The notes: generated by a model from the letters alone, not told the origin. A stretch of DNA of 64,000 nt from Oceanospirillaceae bacterium (GCA_013215375.1 JABSRB010000011.1:1-64000), one strand, 5' to 3'; positions 42,266-51,514 are shown, counted from the first letter of the stretch. Made by a program: numbers and translations.

Positions 42266-42985
42266 TTATTGATCGCGCAAATGATTTGTCACCCGCGATC
42301 TAGCACTGTGAATGTGATAGCGCATTGCCAAATCTGCCCCTTCTGCATCACCTGTGGCTATTGCTTCATAAATCGCCCGGTGCTCTTTACAAACTTGCTC
42401 CATACGCTCTTTTGAACCTATTTTGGTGATTTTTAATGCCACCCTGATACCTGACACCATCGATGTATTTAACAGCGATAGCACGTTGACATAAAAGTCA
42501 TTGGCCGTTGCCTTGGCGATCGCCATATGAAAATTATAGTCGGCGCTGGCAGGTGTTCCCTCACCATTAATGAGCGCATCTTCAAAAACTTTGAAAGCCT
42601 CCCCTATTCTTTTTATATCCTCGGCTGTGGCACGCCTTGCAGCTAAGCCCGCTGCCGCTCCCTCAAAGGGCAGTCGCGCCTCAAAACAGCGCAACAAACT
42701 AGGCACATCCGAGGCCTCGACAAACTTGGTCAATCCTTCTGGGGGGCGCGCCTTAACAAAAGAGCCCGCCCCTTGCCTCGAGTAAACTAAACCATCCGCT
42801 TGCAAACGTGTTAATGCCTCGCGAATTACCGGTCGCGACACACTAAAAGACTGTGCTATTTGATTCTCAGAAGGTAATTTATCGCCCTCTTTTAGAACAC
42901 CTGAGACAATTTTTTCCAATATTTGCCCGTATAGCTGATCAGCCAATTTTTCACGTTTACGAATTTTTAGCTTAAGCTCGACCAT
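42266..42985 (-). CDS. GntR family regulator with FCD domain
   Basis: A 239-residue FadR-subfamily regulator starting at ATG 42985 (a TTG lies one codon before it). The N-terminal winged helix contains LPSENQIAQSFSVSRPVIREALTRLQADGLV (residues about 38-68). The C-terminal FCD domain has the metal-ligand pattern D/N..H...H (ADYNFHMAIAKA, CKEHRAIYEAI, MRYHIHSAR). It lies five bases after dctM in the same operon and probably responds to a uronate-derived acid. The two ACTYGTAATACAAGW boxes at 46059 and 46210 match the GTnnnAC core that FadR-type proteins prefer. Confidence 0.88.
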   Translation of the reverse strand: MVELKLKIRKREKLADQLYGQILEKIVSGVLKEGDKLPSENQIAQSFSVSRPVIREALTRLQADGLVYSRQGAGSFVKARPPEGLTKFVEASDVPSLLRCFEARLPFEGAAAGLAARRATAEDIKRIGEAFKVFEDALINGEGTPASADYNFHMAIAKATANDFYVNVLSLLNTSMVSGIRVALKITKIGSKERMEQVCKEHRAIYEAIATGDAEGADLAMRYHIHSARSRVTNHLRDQ

Positions 42986-42989
42986 CAAT

Positions 42990-44273
42990 TTAGTCCATCA
43001 GTAGGTTAGGTAGTGTCAGTGATACTGCGGGAATAAATGTCGTTAACATCAATGCAAACAGCATAGCCAAGTAAAATGGCCAGATTGTTTTTATGACGTC
43101 CTCCATTTTAACCTTACCGACCACACAGCCAACGAAAAGACAAGATCCCACCGGCGGAGTACAGAGCCCCAATCCCAAGTTCATCATCATTATCATCGCG
43201 AACTGAGTCGGTTCCATGCCTATCGTTACCGCTACCGGTAAAAATATTGGGGTACAAATCAAGATAAGCGCCGCCATATCCATCAACATACCGAGCAATA
43301 ACAGCATCAAGTTGATCATTAAAATGATCACTATCGGATTGTCGGAAACCGCATACATCATTTCAATCATACGCGTTGGCACGTCGTAGAACGTCAGCAT
43401 GTAAGCAAAGGCTGCCGCACAGGCTATCAGTATCATCACCATCGCAGTGGTACGCACTGAGTTGTTGACTGACAATTTAAAATTAGCCCAGTTTAACGAA
43501 CGATATACAACAATACAAACCACGAAAGCGTAAATTGCACCAAAGGCTCCGGATTCCGTGACGGTAAAGACACCACTGAGCACACCACCCACGATAATAA
43601 CGGCAGTTAACAAACCGGGTAAAGCCGTCGCAAAATGGATTAATAACACCATAAATCCAGGGAACTTCTCTGCTTTATAACCGCGTTTCACCGCAATTAT
43701 ATAGGCAGTAGCTGCCAAACAGACACACATCAACACTCCAGGCACCACACCTGCCAGAAATAGCTGAGTGATAGAGACAGAACCACCGGTGGCCACTGCA
43801 AACAAGATCATGTTATGACTAGGAGGTATTAAAATACCCGCTACCGAAGAGGTCACAGTGACATTGACTGCGTAATCCGCATCGTAACCCTTCTCTTTCA
43901 TCACGGGGATTAAGATAGATCCCAGTGCTGAAATATCGGCGATGGCAGATCCGGAGATACCACCAAACAGCATTGAAGAAAATACATTTACAATCCCTAG
44001 GCCACCGCGAACGGCACCCACTGCGGAGGAGGCAAATCTAACCAAGCGCATCGCGATGCCGCCGTGAAACATCAGTTCACCGGCAAAGATGAAAAATGGA
44101 ATTGCCATTAGTGAAAATACATTAATGCCTGAGACGATCCGCTGAAAGGCCACCAGCATCGGCAAACCTTCATAAAAAAAGCAAGCGAGTGCTGAAACGC
44201 CCAGCGCAAACGCAACGGGGACACCTACCACCACACAGATGGCGAAGACCGAGAGTAATATGAACAAACCCAT
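42990..44273 (-). CDS. dctM: TRAP transporter large permease (DctM)
   Basis: A 427-residue inner-membrane protein with about 11-12 helices and the DctM pattern: GVPVAFALGVSAL, IPFFIFAGELM, MLFGGISGSAIADISALGSILIPVM, GILIPPSHNMILFAVATGG and LGLCTPPVGSCLFVG. It is the transport channel of a tripartite sodium-driven uptake system. It is preceded by DctQ at 9 bp and followed by the regulator. Context predicts hexuronate as the cargo. Confidence 0.93.
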   Translation of the reverse strand: MGLFILLSVFAICVVVGVPVAFALGVSALACFFYEGLPMLVAFQRIVSGINVFSLMAIPFFIFAGELMFHGGIAMRLVRFASSAVGAVRGGLGIVNVFSSMLFGGISGSAIADISALGSILIPVMKEKGYDADYAVNVTVTSSVAGILIPPSHNMILFAVATGGSVSITQLFLAGVVPGVLMCVCLAATAYIIAVKRGYKAEKFPGFMVLLIHFATALPGLLTAVIIVGGVLSGVFTVTESGAFGAIYAFVVCIVVYRSLNWANFKLSVNNSVRTTAMVMILIACAAAFAYMLTFYDVPTRMIEMMYAVSDNPIVIILMINLMLLLLGMLMDMAALILICTPIFLPVAVTIGMEPTQFAMIMMMNLGLGLCTPPVGSCLFVGCVVGKVKMEDVIKTIWPFYLAMLFALMLTTFIPAVSLTLPNLLMD

Positions 44274-44282
44274 GATTTAAAC

Positions 44283-44810
44283 CTATTTTTCGACTGTAGA
44301 AGATGCGTTTTTTGCATCTGTAAAGAAATGTATTAGATGTCCGATAGAGAACAGAAAAATCAAACCGCCGCAGATAGTAATCGGGATCGCTCTCACTCCC
44401 TCTGGAATGCCTATCAAAGGGATTTCGTTACCCCATTTAAACAAAACCAGCTCGTAGCTGTTAATCGCCATTAGCCAGCCAAAAACTAACATAGTGACAT
44501 ATGAAATCAGTTCAAAAGACCTTCTTATGGGCGTCGGGCTGATATCCCTGAAAAAAGTAACACCAAGATGGGTATGCTGATGCACTCCCACTGCTGCACC
44601 GAGAAACCCTATGCACATAATCAGTAGCAATGAGACTTGCTCGACCCAAGTTGGAGTAGAGTTTAAAATGTAACGACCGTAGACCAGCCAGCCGAAGATA
44701 ACCGTTAAAGTCACCATAGATACGCCTGTTGCCAAGGTACAAAGATCACAAAGTTTATCTAATAGTTGGTCATACCGGGATTTAGAGGAGGAGATGTTTT
44801 CGCTAGACAT
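44283..44810 (-). CDS. dctQ: TRAP transporter small permease (DctQ)
   Basis: A 175-residue protein with four membrane helices. NSTPTWVEQVSLLLIMCIGFLGAAVGVHQHTHLGV in the middle is the DctQ hallmark (W-x-E followed by a G-rich helix and H..H.GV). It links the binding protein to the DctM channel. It is co-transcribed with dctM, and a 176-bp spacer separates it from dctP. Confidence 0.9.
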   Translation of the reverse strand: MSSENISSSKSRYDQLLDKLCDLCTLATGVSMVTLTVIFGWLVYGRYILNSTPTWVEQVSLLLIMCIGFLGAAVGVHQHTHLGVTFFRDISPTPIRRSFELISYVTMLVFGWLMAINSYELVLFKWGNEIPLIGIPEGVRAIPITICGGLIFLFSIGHLIHFFTDAKNASSTVEK

Positions 44811-44986
44811 AAATTAATACCAGTCATTTTCACACTAAACAGTCACTGATTCTGCCCAGTGACTGTTGCTGTAATCCTAGATTCAACGATCAAATCTAGG
44901 ATAATACTTACCGCTGAGACCTTTGTATAACGTAGCGAGCATAGTATTCATGCACTTAAGCCTAGTTATACTCTAGTCTCAAATGA

Positions 44987-45979
44987 TTACTTAGTGCTTT
45001 TAATTAGCGCTACTAGAGACTTAAGCTCTGGGTTTTTAGCTAAAAATCCTTCGTGAACAGGTACCATTGCCGCTTGGAAAGCCAGCTTTTGCTCAGCGCT
45101 AATCTCGTTGATCTTCACTCCAGATGCTTCAACTTTATTACGACTAGCAACTTTACGCTCAGACCATAGCTTACGTTGTAACAACGCAGATTCCTGTGCA
45201 GCTTCACGTACAGCCTTCTGATCTACATCAGAAAGATCATTGAAGATTTTCGCGTTGATACAAACACATTCAGGAATGATCAAGTGCTGTGAAAGAGAGT
45301 AGAAACCTGCTACTTCATGATGGCCAGTTGACTCATATGAAGGGAAGTTGTTTTCAGCACCTTCAACAACGTTAGTTTTCAACGCTTGATAAACTTCAGA
45401 GAAAGCCATTGGTGATGGGTTACCACCTAGAGCAGAAATCATACCCGAGTATAAATCGTTGTTCATCACACGAATTTTCATACCCTTCAAATCATCCGGC
45501 TGGGTGATTGGCTTTTGAGTATTGTAAAAAGAACGCGAACCAGAATCGTGATAAGCCAGTGCGATTAAACCTTTCTTTTCTAAACCGGCACTAATTAACT
45601 TACCAACTTCACCATCCATTGCTCTAAATGCTTGCTCAACAGAATTAAACACGAAAGGTAGGGAGACAACGTTTGCCTCAGGCGCGATTGGACCAATAGG
45701 ACCTAAGCTGAAGTTACCGATAGCCAATGCACCTAAACGCACTTGCTCAATAGCATCGCTCTGATTACCTAAAGTACCAGCATGGTACATTTTTAAATTT
45801 ATACGACCTTCAGTCTTCTCTGTTAGTAAACGAGAGAAATCATCCATAGCGACAGTATTTGGGTAACCTGTTACATGTATGTTCCATCCTTTCCAATCAG
45901 CGGCCATCACCGAAGTTGACATGGATACTGCTGCAGTTACTAAACCAAAAGCCACTGCTATTTTCTTTAATCTCAACAT
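44987..45979 (-). CDS. dctP: TRAP transporter substrate-binding protein (DctP)
   Basis: A 330-residue exported DctP protein with a signal peptide cleaved near SVMA|ADW. I use the ATG at 45979 (LRLKKIAVAFG follows) with GTGGGG upstream; an outer ATG at 46012 would add 11 residues. LKGMKIRVMNN carries the conserved Arg that clamps the substrate carboxylate, and NVVEGAENNFPSY is the second substrate segment. It delivers an organic acid, most likely galacturonate or glucuronate, to DctQM. It begins the minus-strand uronate operon and has a GntR-type box in front. Confidence 0.92.
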   Translation of the reverse strand: MLRLKKIAVAFGLVTAAVSMSTSVMAADWKGWNIHVTGYPNTVAMDDFSRLLTEKTEGRINLKMYHAGTLGNQSDAIEQVRLGALAIGNFSLGPIGPIAPEANVVSLPFVFNSVEQAFRAMDGEVGKLISAGLEKKGLIALAYHDSGSRSFYNTQKPITQPDDLKGMKIRVMNNDLYSGMISALGGNPSPMAFSEVYQALKTNVVEGAENNFPSYESTGHHEVAGFYSLSQHLIIPECVCINAKIFNDLSDVDQKAVREAAQESALLQRKLWSERKVASRNKVEASGVKINEISAEQKLAFQAAMVPVHEGFLAKNPELKSLVALIKSTK

Positions 45980-46058
45980 TTTAAAACCCCACTTCGCATA
46001 TCTTGCATGCATTAATTTTTATTTTTTACCAAGTTCTTAAAGTTTTAACAACCTCCAA

Positions 46059-46073
46059 ACTCGTAATACAAGA
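46059..46073. promoter_or_regulatory. GntR-type operator, dctP side
   Basis: ACTCGTAATACAAGA, an imperfect copy (two changes) of the palindrome at 46210. It lies 80 bp upstream of the dctP start codon. Confidence 0.6.
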
Positions 46074-46209
46074 TGATCAATTAACCACAACTTGTCAATT
46101 AATAATTACAACTAAATAATTAATGAGACATAAACATGCACCAACAAACAAATTATATCTTTATAAAACAAAATGATAACCGATTAGCGACAAATAAAAC
46201 AACCTTGCG

Positions 46210-46224
46210 ACTTGTAATACAAGT
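46210..46224. promoter_or_regulatory. GntR-type operator, perfect palindrome
   Basis: ACTTGTA-A-TACAAGT, a perfect 7-1-7 inverted repeat with the GTnnnAC core of FadR-subfamily sites. It lies between the two divergent units. Confidence 0.65.
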
Positions 46225-46285
46225 TGTAAATTGATTACACTGTGAACGCGATAATCATTCAAAGGTATTTTTAGGAGTTTCATTC

Positions 46286-46375
46286 ATGATTACGACTGTC
46301 GTTAGCATTAGTAACTTACAGCGCTCAGTTGTGTCTGTACCAGACTTATGCCGCAACGCTGATCTATCCTTTTAG
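46286..46375 (+). CDS. Small ORF / possible leader peptide or VOC remnant
   Basis: 29 codons starting at ATG with TTAGGAG placed nine bases upstream, one of the better ribosome sites in the region. The product begins MITTVVSISNLQRSV, which resembles the start of glyoxalase/VOC proteins (VxxxDLxRSxxFY), then diverges and stops. It is either a decayed VOC gene or a leader peptide for the rraA-like gene 160 bp downstream. Translation is not proven. Confidence 0.35.
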   Translation: MITTVVSISNLQRSVVSVPDLCRNADLSF

Positions 46376-46532
46376 TGGCGACTACTTATTATATTTTCGA
46401 AAGGTGTGACGACTATTTGATATCAATCGCCACAGACAGAAAAGGAAGTTGGAACACGGTGAGTTAATCATCGCTACTTTTTCTAGCAGCAAGCAAATAT
46501 TTTTTATTAAGTGAAATAATCAGGACGTAACA

Positions 46533-47243
46533 ATGAACCCAGAAACACGAAAAAAACTAGAAGTTGTCTCAGTTGCAACTTTATGTACCGCTTTATACAA
46601 ACGCGGTCTCCGCAATCAAACAATACAAGATGTGCGCCCAATTTCAGCCAAAAAAGTTAACATGGTCGGACCTGCTTACACTTTACGCTACATCCCTGCC
46701 CGTGAGGATTTGAACACTTTAGCCGAATTCAGGAACCCTTTGCACCCGCAGCGTGTTGCTGTGGAAGAATGCCCTAAAGGCGCTGTATTAGTGATGGATA
46801 GTCGCAGAGATGCACGTGCAGCTAGTGCGGGTGACATTCTTATTACTCGCCTACAAGTTCGCGGTGTTAAAGGTGTTGTCACTGATGGCGGTTATAGAGA
46901 TTCAGCGGTTATAGGTGAACTAGACATCCCCGCTTACCACCATCGCCCCTCTTCACCGACAAACCTAACATTACATCAAGCATTGGATCTAAACGTGCCA
47001 ATCGGCTGTGGCGAAGTTGCCGTTTTCCCTGGCGACATCATGGTCGGTGATGCGGATAGTGTTATCTGTATCCCCGCAAATATTGCGGATGAAGTTGCTA
47101 TTGAGGCAACGAAAATGACAGAGTTTGAAGATTTTGTTATCGAGCAAGTTAAAGCAGGGAAAGCGATTATTGGCCTATACCCAGCAACTAAAGACGAAAC
47201 GCTGGCAGATTTTGAACAGTGGAAGAAAAACAGAGCAAAGTAA
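46533..47243 (+). CDS. RraA-like / 4-hydroxy-4-methyl-2-oxoglutarate aldolase family protein
   Basis: A 236-residue RraA-fold protein. The ligand-binding block is GDILITRLQVRGVKGVVTDGGYRDS (residues about 90-116): the Gly-Asp and the final Arg-Asp match the metal and oxaloacetate-binding site of HMG/CHA aldolases. Members of this group either inhibit RNase E or cleave 4-hydroxy-2-oxo acids. In a uronate cluster the second role is more likely, for example cleavage of a keto-deoxy-hexarate. It is longer than RraA of E. coli (161 residues), which also favours the aldolase group. It is divergent from dctP and upstream of uronate dehydrogenase. Confidence 0.75.
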   Translation: MNPETRKKLEVVSVATLCTALYKRGLRNQTIQDVRPISAKKVNMVGPAYTLRYIPAREDLNTLAEFRNPLHPQRVAVEECPKGAVLVMDSRRDARAASAGDILITRLQVRGVKGVVTDGGYRDSAVIGELDIPAYHHRPSSPTNLTLHQALDLNVPIGCGEVAVFPGDIMVGDADSVICIPANIADEVAIEATKMTEFEDFVIEQVKAGKAIIGLYPATKDETLADFEQWKKNRAK

Positions 47244-47477
47244 TTAGCATCAGGGCGAGACCATTAAAATAGTGACTACTGCTATTTATTGACTCTAGCT
47301 GAAAGCATCCACTGGGAATACTTGCAAGGTAAATAGCTTTATAAAAACAGCAAGGTTTTACTTTCTTGCTACCAGAGTTTGGAACATGAATACTTTCACG
47401 AAAATCTGCTGTTATAAAGGTTCCGCTTACACCCGCAAAAACATATGAGCACAACTGTCAATTAGGAGAGAATAAAG

Positions 47478-48272
47478 ATGTCAAAGATACTACTAACCGG
47501 TGCTGCCGGTGGTCTTGGTAAAGAGCTGAGAAAGCGATTAAATAATTTCAGAGACACTATACGTTTATCGGATATCAGTGATTTAGGCCAAGCGCAAGCT
47601 AACGAAGAGATTGTCTATTGTGACTTATCTGATTTTGACAGTGTTTTAGCGCTTTTAGACGGTGTTGACGAGATAATTCACTTAGGTGGTGTGTCTATCG
47701 AAGACACTTTCGCCAATATATTAAGCGCTAATTTAATCGGCACTTACAACATATACGAAGCAGCCAGACAAAAGGGTATTACACGTATCCTCTTTGCCAG
47801 TACCAACCATACCATTGGCTTTCACGACAGAGAGACCTTATTAGATGCTAGCTCTGAATTACGCCCTGATAGCATCTACGGAGTATCCAAAGGTTATGGT
47901 GAATTAATGGCTAGATACTATTATGATAAATTCAACATTGAATCTGCCTGCGTTCGCATCGGCTCAAGCTTTGAAAAGCCCCTCGATCGACGCATGATGG
48001 ATACATGGTTGAGCTTCGAAGACCTTACGTCCTTAGTTAAACGTATCTTTGAAGTAGACCGTTTAGGTTATGCTATTATTTACGGCGTCTCCAACAACCG
48101 CTGTGTGTGGTGGGACAACAAGAAAGTCTCCTACCTTGGCTGGCACCCCAAAGACAGCTCCGAGATTTTTGCAGATGAACCTTACATTCGCGACGAAGTA
48201 GTCGATCCCAACGAAGCCAGAACCCAATATCAGGGTGGGCGCTTTGCCGCTGCTGGTCACTTTGAAGACTAG
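47478..48272 (+). CDS. udh: Uronate dehydrogenase (NAD-dependent, SDR)
   Basis: A 264-residue extended-type SDR. GAAGGLGKELRKRL (residues 8-21) is the NAD loop, DEIIHLGGVSIED near 66 and FASTNHTIGFHD near 108 carry the Ser/Thr and NHT region, and YGVSKGYGE near 134 holds the catalytic Tyr and Lys. IGSSFEKP and MMDTWLSFED are typical of uronate dehydrogenases. It oxidises galacturonate or glucuronate to the aldarolactone, the first step of the oxidative route. An amidohydrolase that could act on the lactone is at 38888. Confidence 0.88.
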   Translation: MSKILLTGAAGGLGKELRKRLNNFRDTIRLSDISDLGQAQANEEIVYCDLSDFDSVLALLDGVDEIIHLGGVSIEDTFANILSANLIGTYNIYEAARQKGITRILFASTNHTIGFHDRETLLDASSELRPDSIYGVSKGYGELMARYYYDKFNIESACVRIGSSFEKPLDRRMMDTWLSFEDLTSLVKRIFEVDRLGYAIIYGVSNNRCVWWDNKKVSYLGWHPKDSSEIFADEPYIRDEVVDPNEARTQYQGGRFAAAGHFED

Positions 48273-48284
48273 TCTTAATACCGC

Positions 48285-48305
48285 AGCCCGGTGAAATACT
48301 GGGCT
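48285..48305 (+). terminator. Hairpin between udh and the NIPSNAP gene
   Basis: AGCCCGG pairs with CTGGGCT (7 bp, one G-T pair), followed by ATTTAAAGG. It may reduce read-through, but the T tract is weak. Confidence 0.4.
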
Positions 48306-48321
48306 ATTTAAAGGAATTATT

Positions 48322-48639
48322 ATGCTCTACGATGTGCGCATTTATACCACCCATCCTGGTATGCTGAAAAAGCAATTAGACCTGTATAAAGAACATGGCT
48401 TTGCCACGCAAACCAAACACCTTGGCAAGCCCTTTGCCTTTCTATTGCCTGAAACAGGGGATATCAATTCATTTACCCATATCTGGTGTTATGAAAACGC
48501 GGCTGATCGCGAGCAAAAACGCGCGGCAATGCAGGCGGATCCCGCTTGGCACCATTATCTAAAAATCACAGCCGATGCTGGTTTGTATCTTAGTCAGAGC
48601 AATCATTTAATGAAAGACTCTCCTTTGATGCATGGATAA
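48322..48639 (+). CDS. NIPSNAP family protein
   Basis: A 105-residue dimeric ferredoxin-like (alpha/beta barrel) protein. MLYDVRIYTTHPGMLKKQLDLY and ADREQKRAAMQADPAWHHYL are the NIPSNAP family pattern. Members are often beside catabolic genes and their biochemical role is not settled. It is probably co-transcribed with udh and could handle a lactone or sugar-acid intermediate, but this is inference. Confidence 0.75.
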   Translation: MLYDVRIYTTHPGMLKKQLDLYKEHGFATQTKHLGKPFAFLLPETGDINSFTHIWCYENAADREQKRAAMQADPAWHHYLKITADAGLYLSQSNHLMKDSPLMHG

Positions 48640-48652
48640 TAGAACTGAAATA

Positions 48653-48674
48653 GCTATATTTATTTTAATATAGC
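48653..48674 (+). terminator. Hairpin after the NIPSNAP gene
   Basis: GCTATATT pairs with AATATAGC (8 bp, loop TATTTT). It is the likely end of the plus-strand uronate unit, though AT-rich and without a clear T tract. The rest of the spacer to 48929 shows nothing else. Confidence 0.45.
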
Positions 48675-48929
48675 GTGAGTCTGTTAGAGACTGATTGCGA
48701 CCTAAGAATAGCCACCTCTAAAAGACTCATTGTTTAATAACAAGCTGTTTATTATTCAAATCAAGCCTAAATAACCTCAGAAAACTCTAACACCCTGCTT
48801 GTTAATTTTTGATCAATCTCGCGCAAAATCTCATCATAAACACGTAATAGAATGCATTAACGACTGTATATTGCGCTTAAAAACTGTTAAAAACAGCCTT
48901 CACTATTAACCACATTCAGATACCTGCCC

Positions 48930-49655
48930 ATGCAAGAAAAAATATTATTAATAGAAGATGATAAAAAGCTCACGCAATTATTGAGTTTATACCTTAATCG
49001 CAATGGTTTTGAAGTCGCTGTGGGTCACTCAGGTTTAGACACAGAACAACTATTAAAAGAGCACTCACCCACCTTGTTGATCTTAGACCTGATGTTACCA
49101 GGCATGGATGGACTGAGCGTCTGCCGGGAAATTCGCGGCAGCTTCAACGGAAAAATTTTAATTTTAACCGCCAGTGATGATGACATGGACCAAGTGGCCG
49201 CACTGGAAATGGGTGCGGATGACTACGTCTGTAAACCTATTCAACCACGGGTATTGCTCGCGCGGATTCGCATGTTGTTACGCCGCAAAGATTTAACCGG
49301 TACTGATGATGTGCAGATCAACACCGCAATCAATCCCGTAGACAGTAATTTGGCCCAGCTCGGCGGCCTTTCTTTAAACAAGCTCACGCAACGCATCTTG
49401 CTCAACGATCAATTAATGAACTTAACCCCGAGCGAGTTCGACCTGCTGTGGATTCTAGTTGAGCACGCCGATCAAGTACTCACTCGTGAGCGATTGGTAA
49501 AACTAACCCGGGGCATTGATTACGATGGTATCGACAGGACTATCGATAACAAGATTGTATTGCTGCGTAAAAAACTCAACGACGATCCCGCCCTACCAAA
49601 ACGCATCATCACCTTAAGAGGCAAAGGCTATTTATTAGTGTCCAGTGAATGGTAG
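48930..49655 (+). CDS. rstA: OmpR-family response regulator, RstA-like
   Basis: A 241-residue regulator. The receiver domain (residues 1-118) has the acidic pair EDD at 9-11, phospho-acceptor Asp in LLILDLMLPGMDG near 55, Thr in ILTASDDDMDQ and Lys in VCKPIQP. The C-terminal winged helix (about 140-240) contains LTPSEFDLLWILVEH and RTIDNKIVLLRKKL. The order and short linker match RstA. The cognate kinase gene follows after 84 bp. Confidence 0.82.
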   Translation: MQEKILLIEDDKKLTQLLSLYLNRNGFEVAVGHSGLDTEQLLKEHSPTLLILDLMLPGMDGLSVCREIRGSFNGKILILTASDDDMDQVAALEMGADDYVCKPIQPRVLLARIRMLLRRKDLTGTDDVQINTAINPVDSNLAQLGGLSLNKLTQRILLNDQLMNLTPSEFDLLWILVEHADQVLTRERLVKLTRGIDYDGIDRTIDNKIVLLRKKLNDDPALPKRIITLRGKGYLLVSSEW

Positions 49656-49739
49656 CGCATACAAACCAGTACAATAGCAGACAGATTGCCTAGTCTTGTT
49701 ATGAGAGTATAAGAGTAATATTTCAGGGTATTTAACGAT

Positions 49740-51023
49740 ATGGCACGTTTATTCTTTAGCTTGTACATCACTATCATTGGCGCAGTATTTGCCATATTTT
49801 TTGCCATTGACTACGTCAGTAGTAAACACTACTACAACGTAGAAATTGAACAAATCAGTAAGTCTGTAGAGGCATACTCAGTTTTATTTGATCAAATTCA
49901 TACCCTTGGAGGCGAGCAAACCATGTTTGAGGCGATGCACAAAGCACTCAAGGCTGAAGACTTACTGCTCGAAAAAGTGTCGAAACCCGATACGCTTGGC
50001 CTCACAGAAATAAAGGCCAATGACATATTTGTTAAAACGGGGTTCGCCGGCAATGCGACAGTCTATATGCGCATGCAAGACAATCAATTTTATCGAGTAT
50101 TCCCCGATAAGAACTCGCGGCGCTGGCAGGCTGAAAAAACCTTAGGCAACATATATATGTTTGGTTTTTTCTTAACTATCGCGCTGATACTAGGACCTTG
50201 GGTATATTTTCTGCACCGTAAGTTAAAAATTTTAGAGCTATCCGCCATTAAAATTGCCAATGGTGATTTCAGCACTAGAGTACCTGAGAAATTCAAACAT
50301 AGAGTCGGAGGGTTAAACTCTGCTTTTAATAAAATGGCAGAACGTCTTGAGCAACTCATTGCCAGTCACCAACGTTTAACAAATGCTGTCGCTCATGAAT
50401 TACGCACGCCTATTTTTCGTCTTCGCTGCCAGGCGGAATTACTCGAGTACGGCACTAGCGAGATCGATCACAAACACTATATTGAAGGCATTGAGGAAGA
50501 TTTAACCGAACTGGATCAGCTCGTTAATGAGATGCTAAGTTTTGCTAAAATGGAATTAAATGAAGAACTATTTTCACTAGAACCCCATGAATTACAAAGT
50601 TGGCTGAGCGACCACCGATCTATTTTACAACGCAGCTGTAAAAAGAGTTTAGCCATCGAAATAGGCCCACAATTAGCACTGCGCTTTGACTCTCGATTAA
50701 TTATGCGATCATTAAGCAATTTAGTGCGCAATGCCGACACTCACTCCCAAGAGCAGATTAAGATCAGCTATTTGGTACGAGAGCAATACTGCATCATTAG
50801 TGTTGAGGACGACGGTTTAGGTATTCCTGAAGATGAGAGAAACCGAGTATTAGACCCTTTTGAGCGTTTAGATGATGCACGTACCCGTGAATCAGGGGGC
50901 CATGGATTAGGGCTTTCGATAGTGCGCGCTATTGTCCAGCAGCACGGTGGAAAATTGCTGATCTCGCAATCGTCACTAGGCGGTGCTTGTGTCAGTATTT
51001 ATATCCCCTTGATAATCAAATAA
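49740..51023 (+). CDS. rstB: Sensor histidine kinase, RstB-like
   Basis: A 427-residue inner-membrane kinase. Helices at about 5-25 and 133-155 enclose a periplasmic sensor domain, followed by HAMP (about 157-210), HisKA with the phospho-His in VAHELRTPIFRLR near 220, and an ATPase domain with SNLVRNADTHS, EDDGLGIPED and GGHGLGLSIV. The layout is that of RstB. It works with the regulator just upstream. The signal is unknown. Confidence 0.82.
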   Translation: MARLFFSLYITIIGAVFAIFFAIDYVSSKHYYNVEIEQISKSVEAYSVLFDQIHTLGGEQTMFEAMHKALKAEDLLLEKVSKPDTLGLTEIKANDIFVKTGFAGNATVYMRMQDNQFYRVFPDKNSRRWQAEKTLGNIYMFGFFLTIALILGPWVYFLHRKLKILELSAIKIANGDFSTRVPEKFKHRVGGLNSAFNKMAERLEQLIASHQRLTNAVAHELRTPIFRLRCQAELLEYGTSEIDHKHYIEGIEEDLTELDQLVNEMLSFAKMELNEELFSLEPHELQSWLSDHRSILQRSCKKSLAIEIGPQLALRFDSRLIMRSLSNLVRNADTHSQEQIKISYLVREQYCIISVEDDGLGIPEDERNRVLDPFERLDDARTRESGGHGLGLSIVRAIVQQHGGKLLISQSSLGGACVSIYIPLIIK

Positions 51024-51293
51024 TATCGCTGCTTCCTTAAACTAAAAGGCATGATAATCCAACTTAATCAGCGTATATTCTCTCAGAAAACAGCGCAGTA
51101 GCTTTACCTTGATCGACTAATATCAACACAAAACATGTCAGACATATAGAGAGTTTTCAACAATAGATAGACCTCTGAGTTCTCAATTATAGTGCGAACA
51201 AATACGCTGCAGCTCGCTGTGATACAAGCTTTCAGATTAAGAAATCCTGTCATTTACCTCAACGATCAATAAAGCTATAGTTAAACTCTAATT

Positions 51294-51430
51294 AAAGATC
51301 CTCGGGGCAGCCCTCTCGCTTCGTGAAGCGAGGTATCCATAGTTACTTTGGTTCTTACAAGCTGACGCCCCAGGAGCGGAGCATTAAACCCTTGAAGAAA
51401 TAGGCTCCGCCTAATTCATCTCTATTAAAG
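51294..51430. repeat. Dispersed intergenic repeat, copy C
   Basis: AAAGATCCTCGGGGCAGCCC, a CTCGCTTCGTGAAGCGAG stem, AGTTACTTTGGTTCTTACAA, GACGCCCCAGGAG, CCCTTGAAGAAATAGGCTCC and CTAATTCATCTCTATTAAAG match the unit at 39778-40075 in order. This is the longest stretch of interest in the 490-bp spacer before the binding protein. Confidence 0.7.
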
Positions 51431-51514
51431 CAGCTAGTTATAAATATTTTTGCTTAGTAAACCAAACTTAAATATTAAGATCAATATGCTGTATCTATGC
51501 AGTGAGTACGATAT

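Larger units (their letters stand above)
46013..46532. other. 520-bp divergent control region of the uronate cluster
   Basis: AT-rich spacer between the start of dctP and the rraA-like gene. It holds two GntR-type boxes (46059 and 46210) and a 29-codon ORF with a strong ribosome site (46286). Confidence 0.7.
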
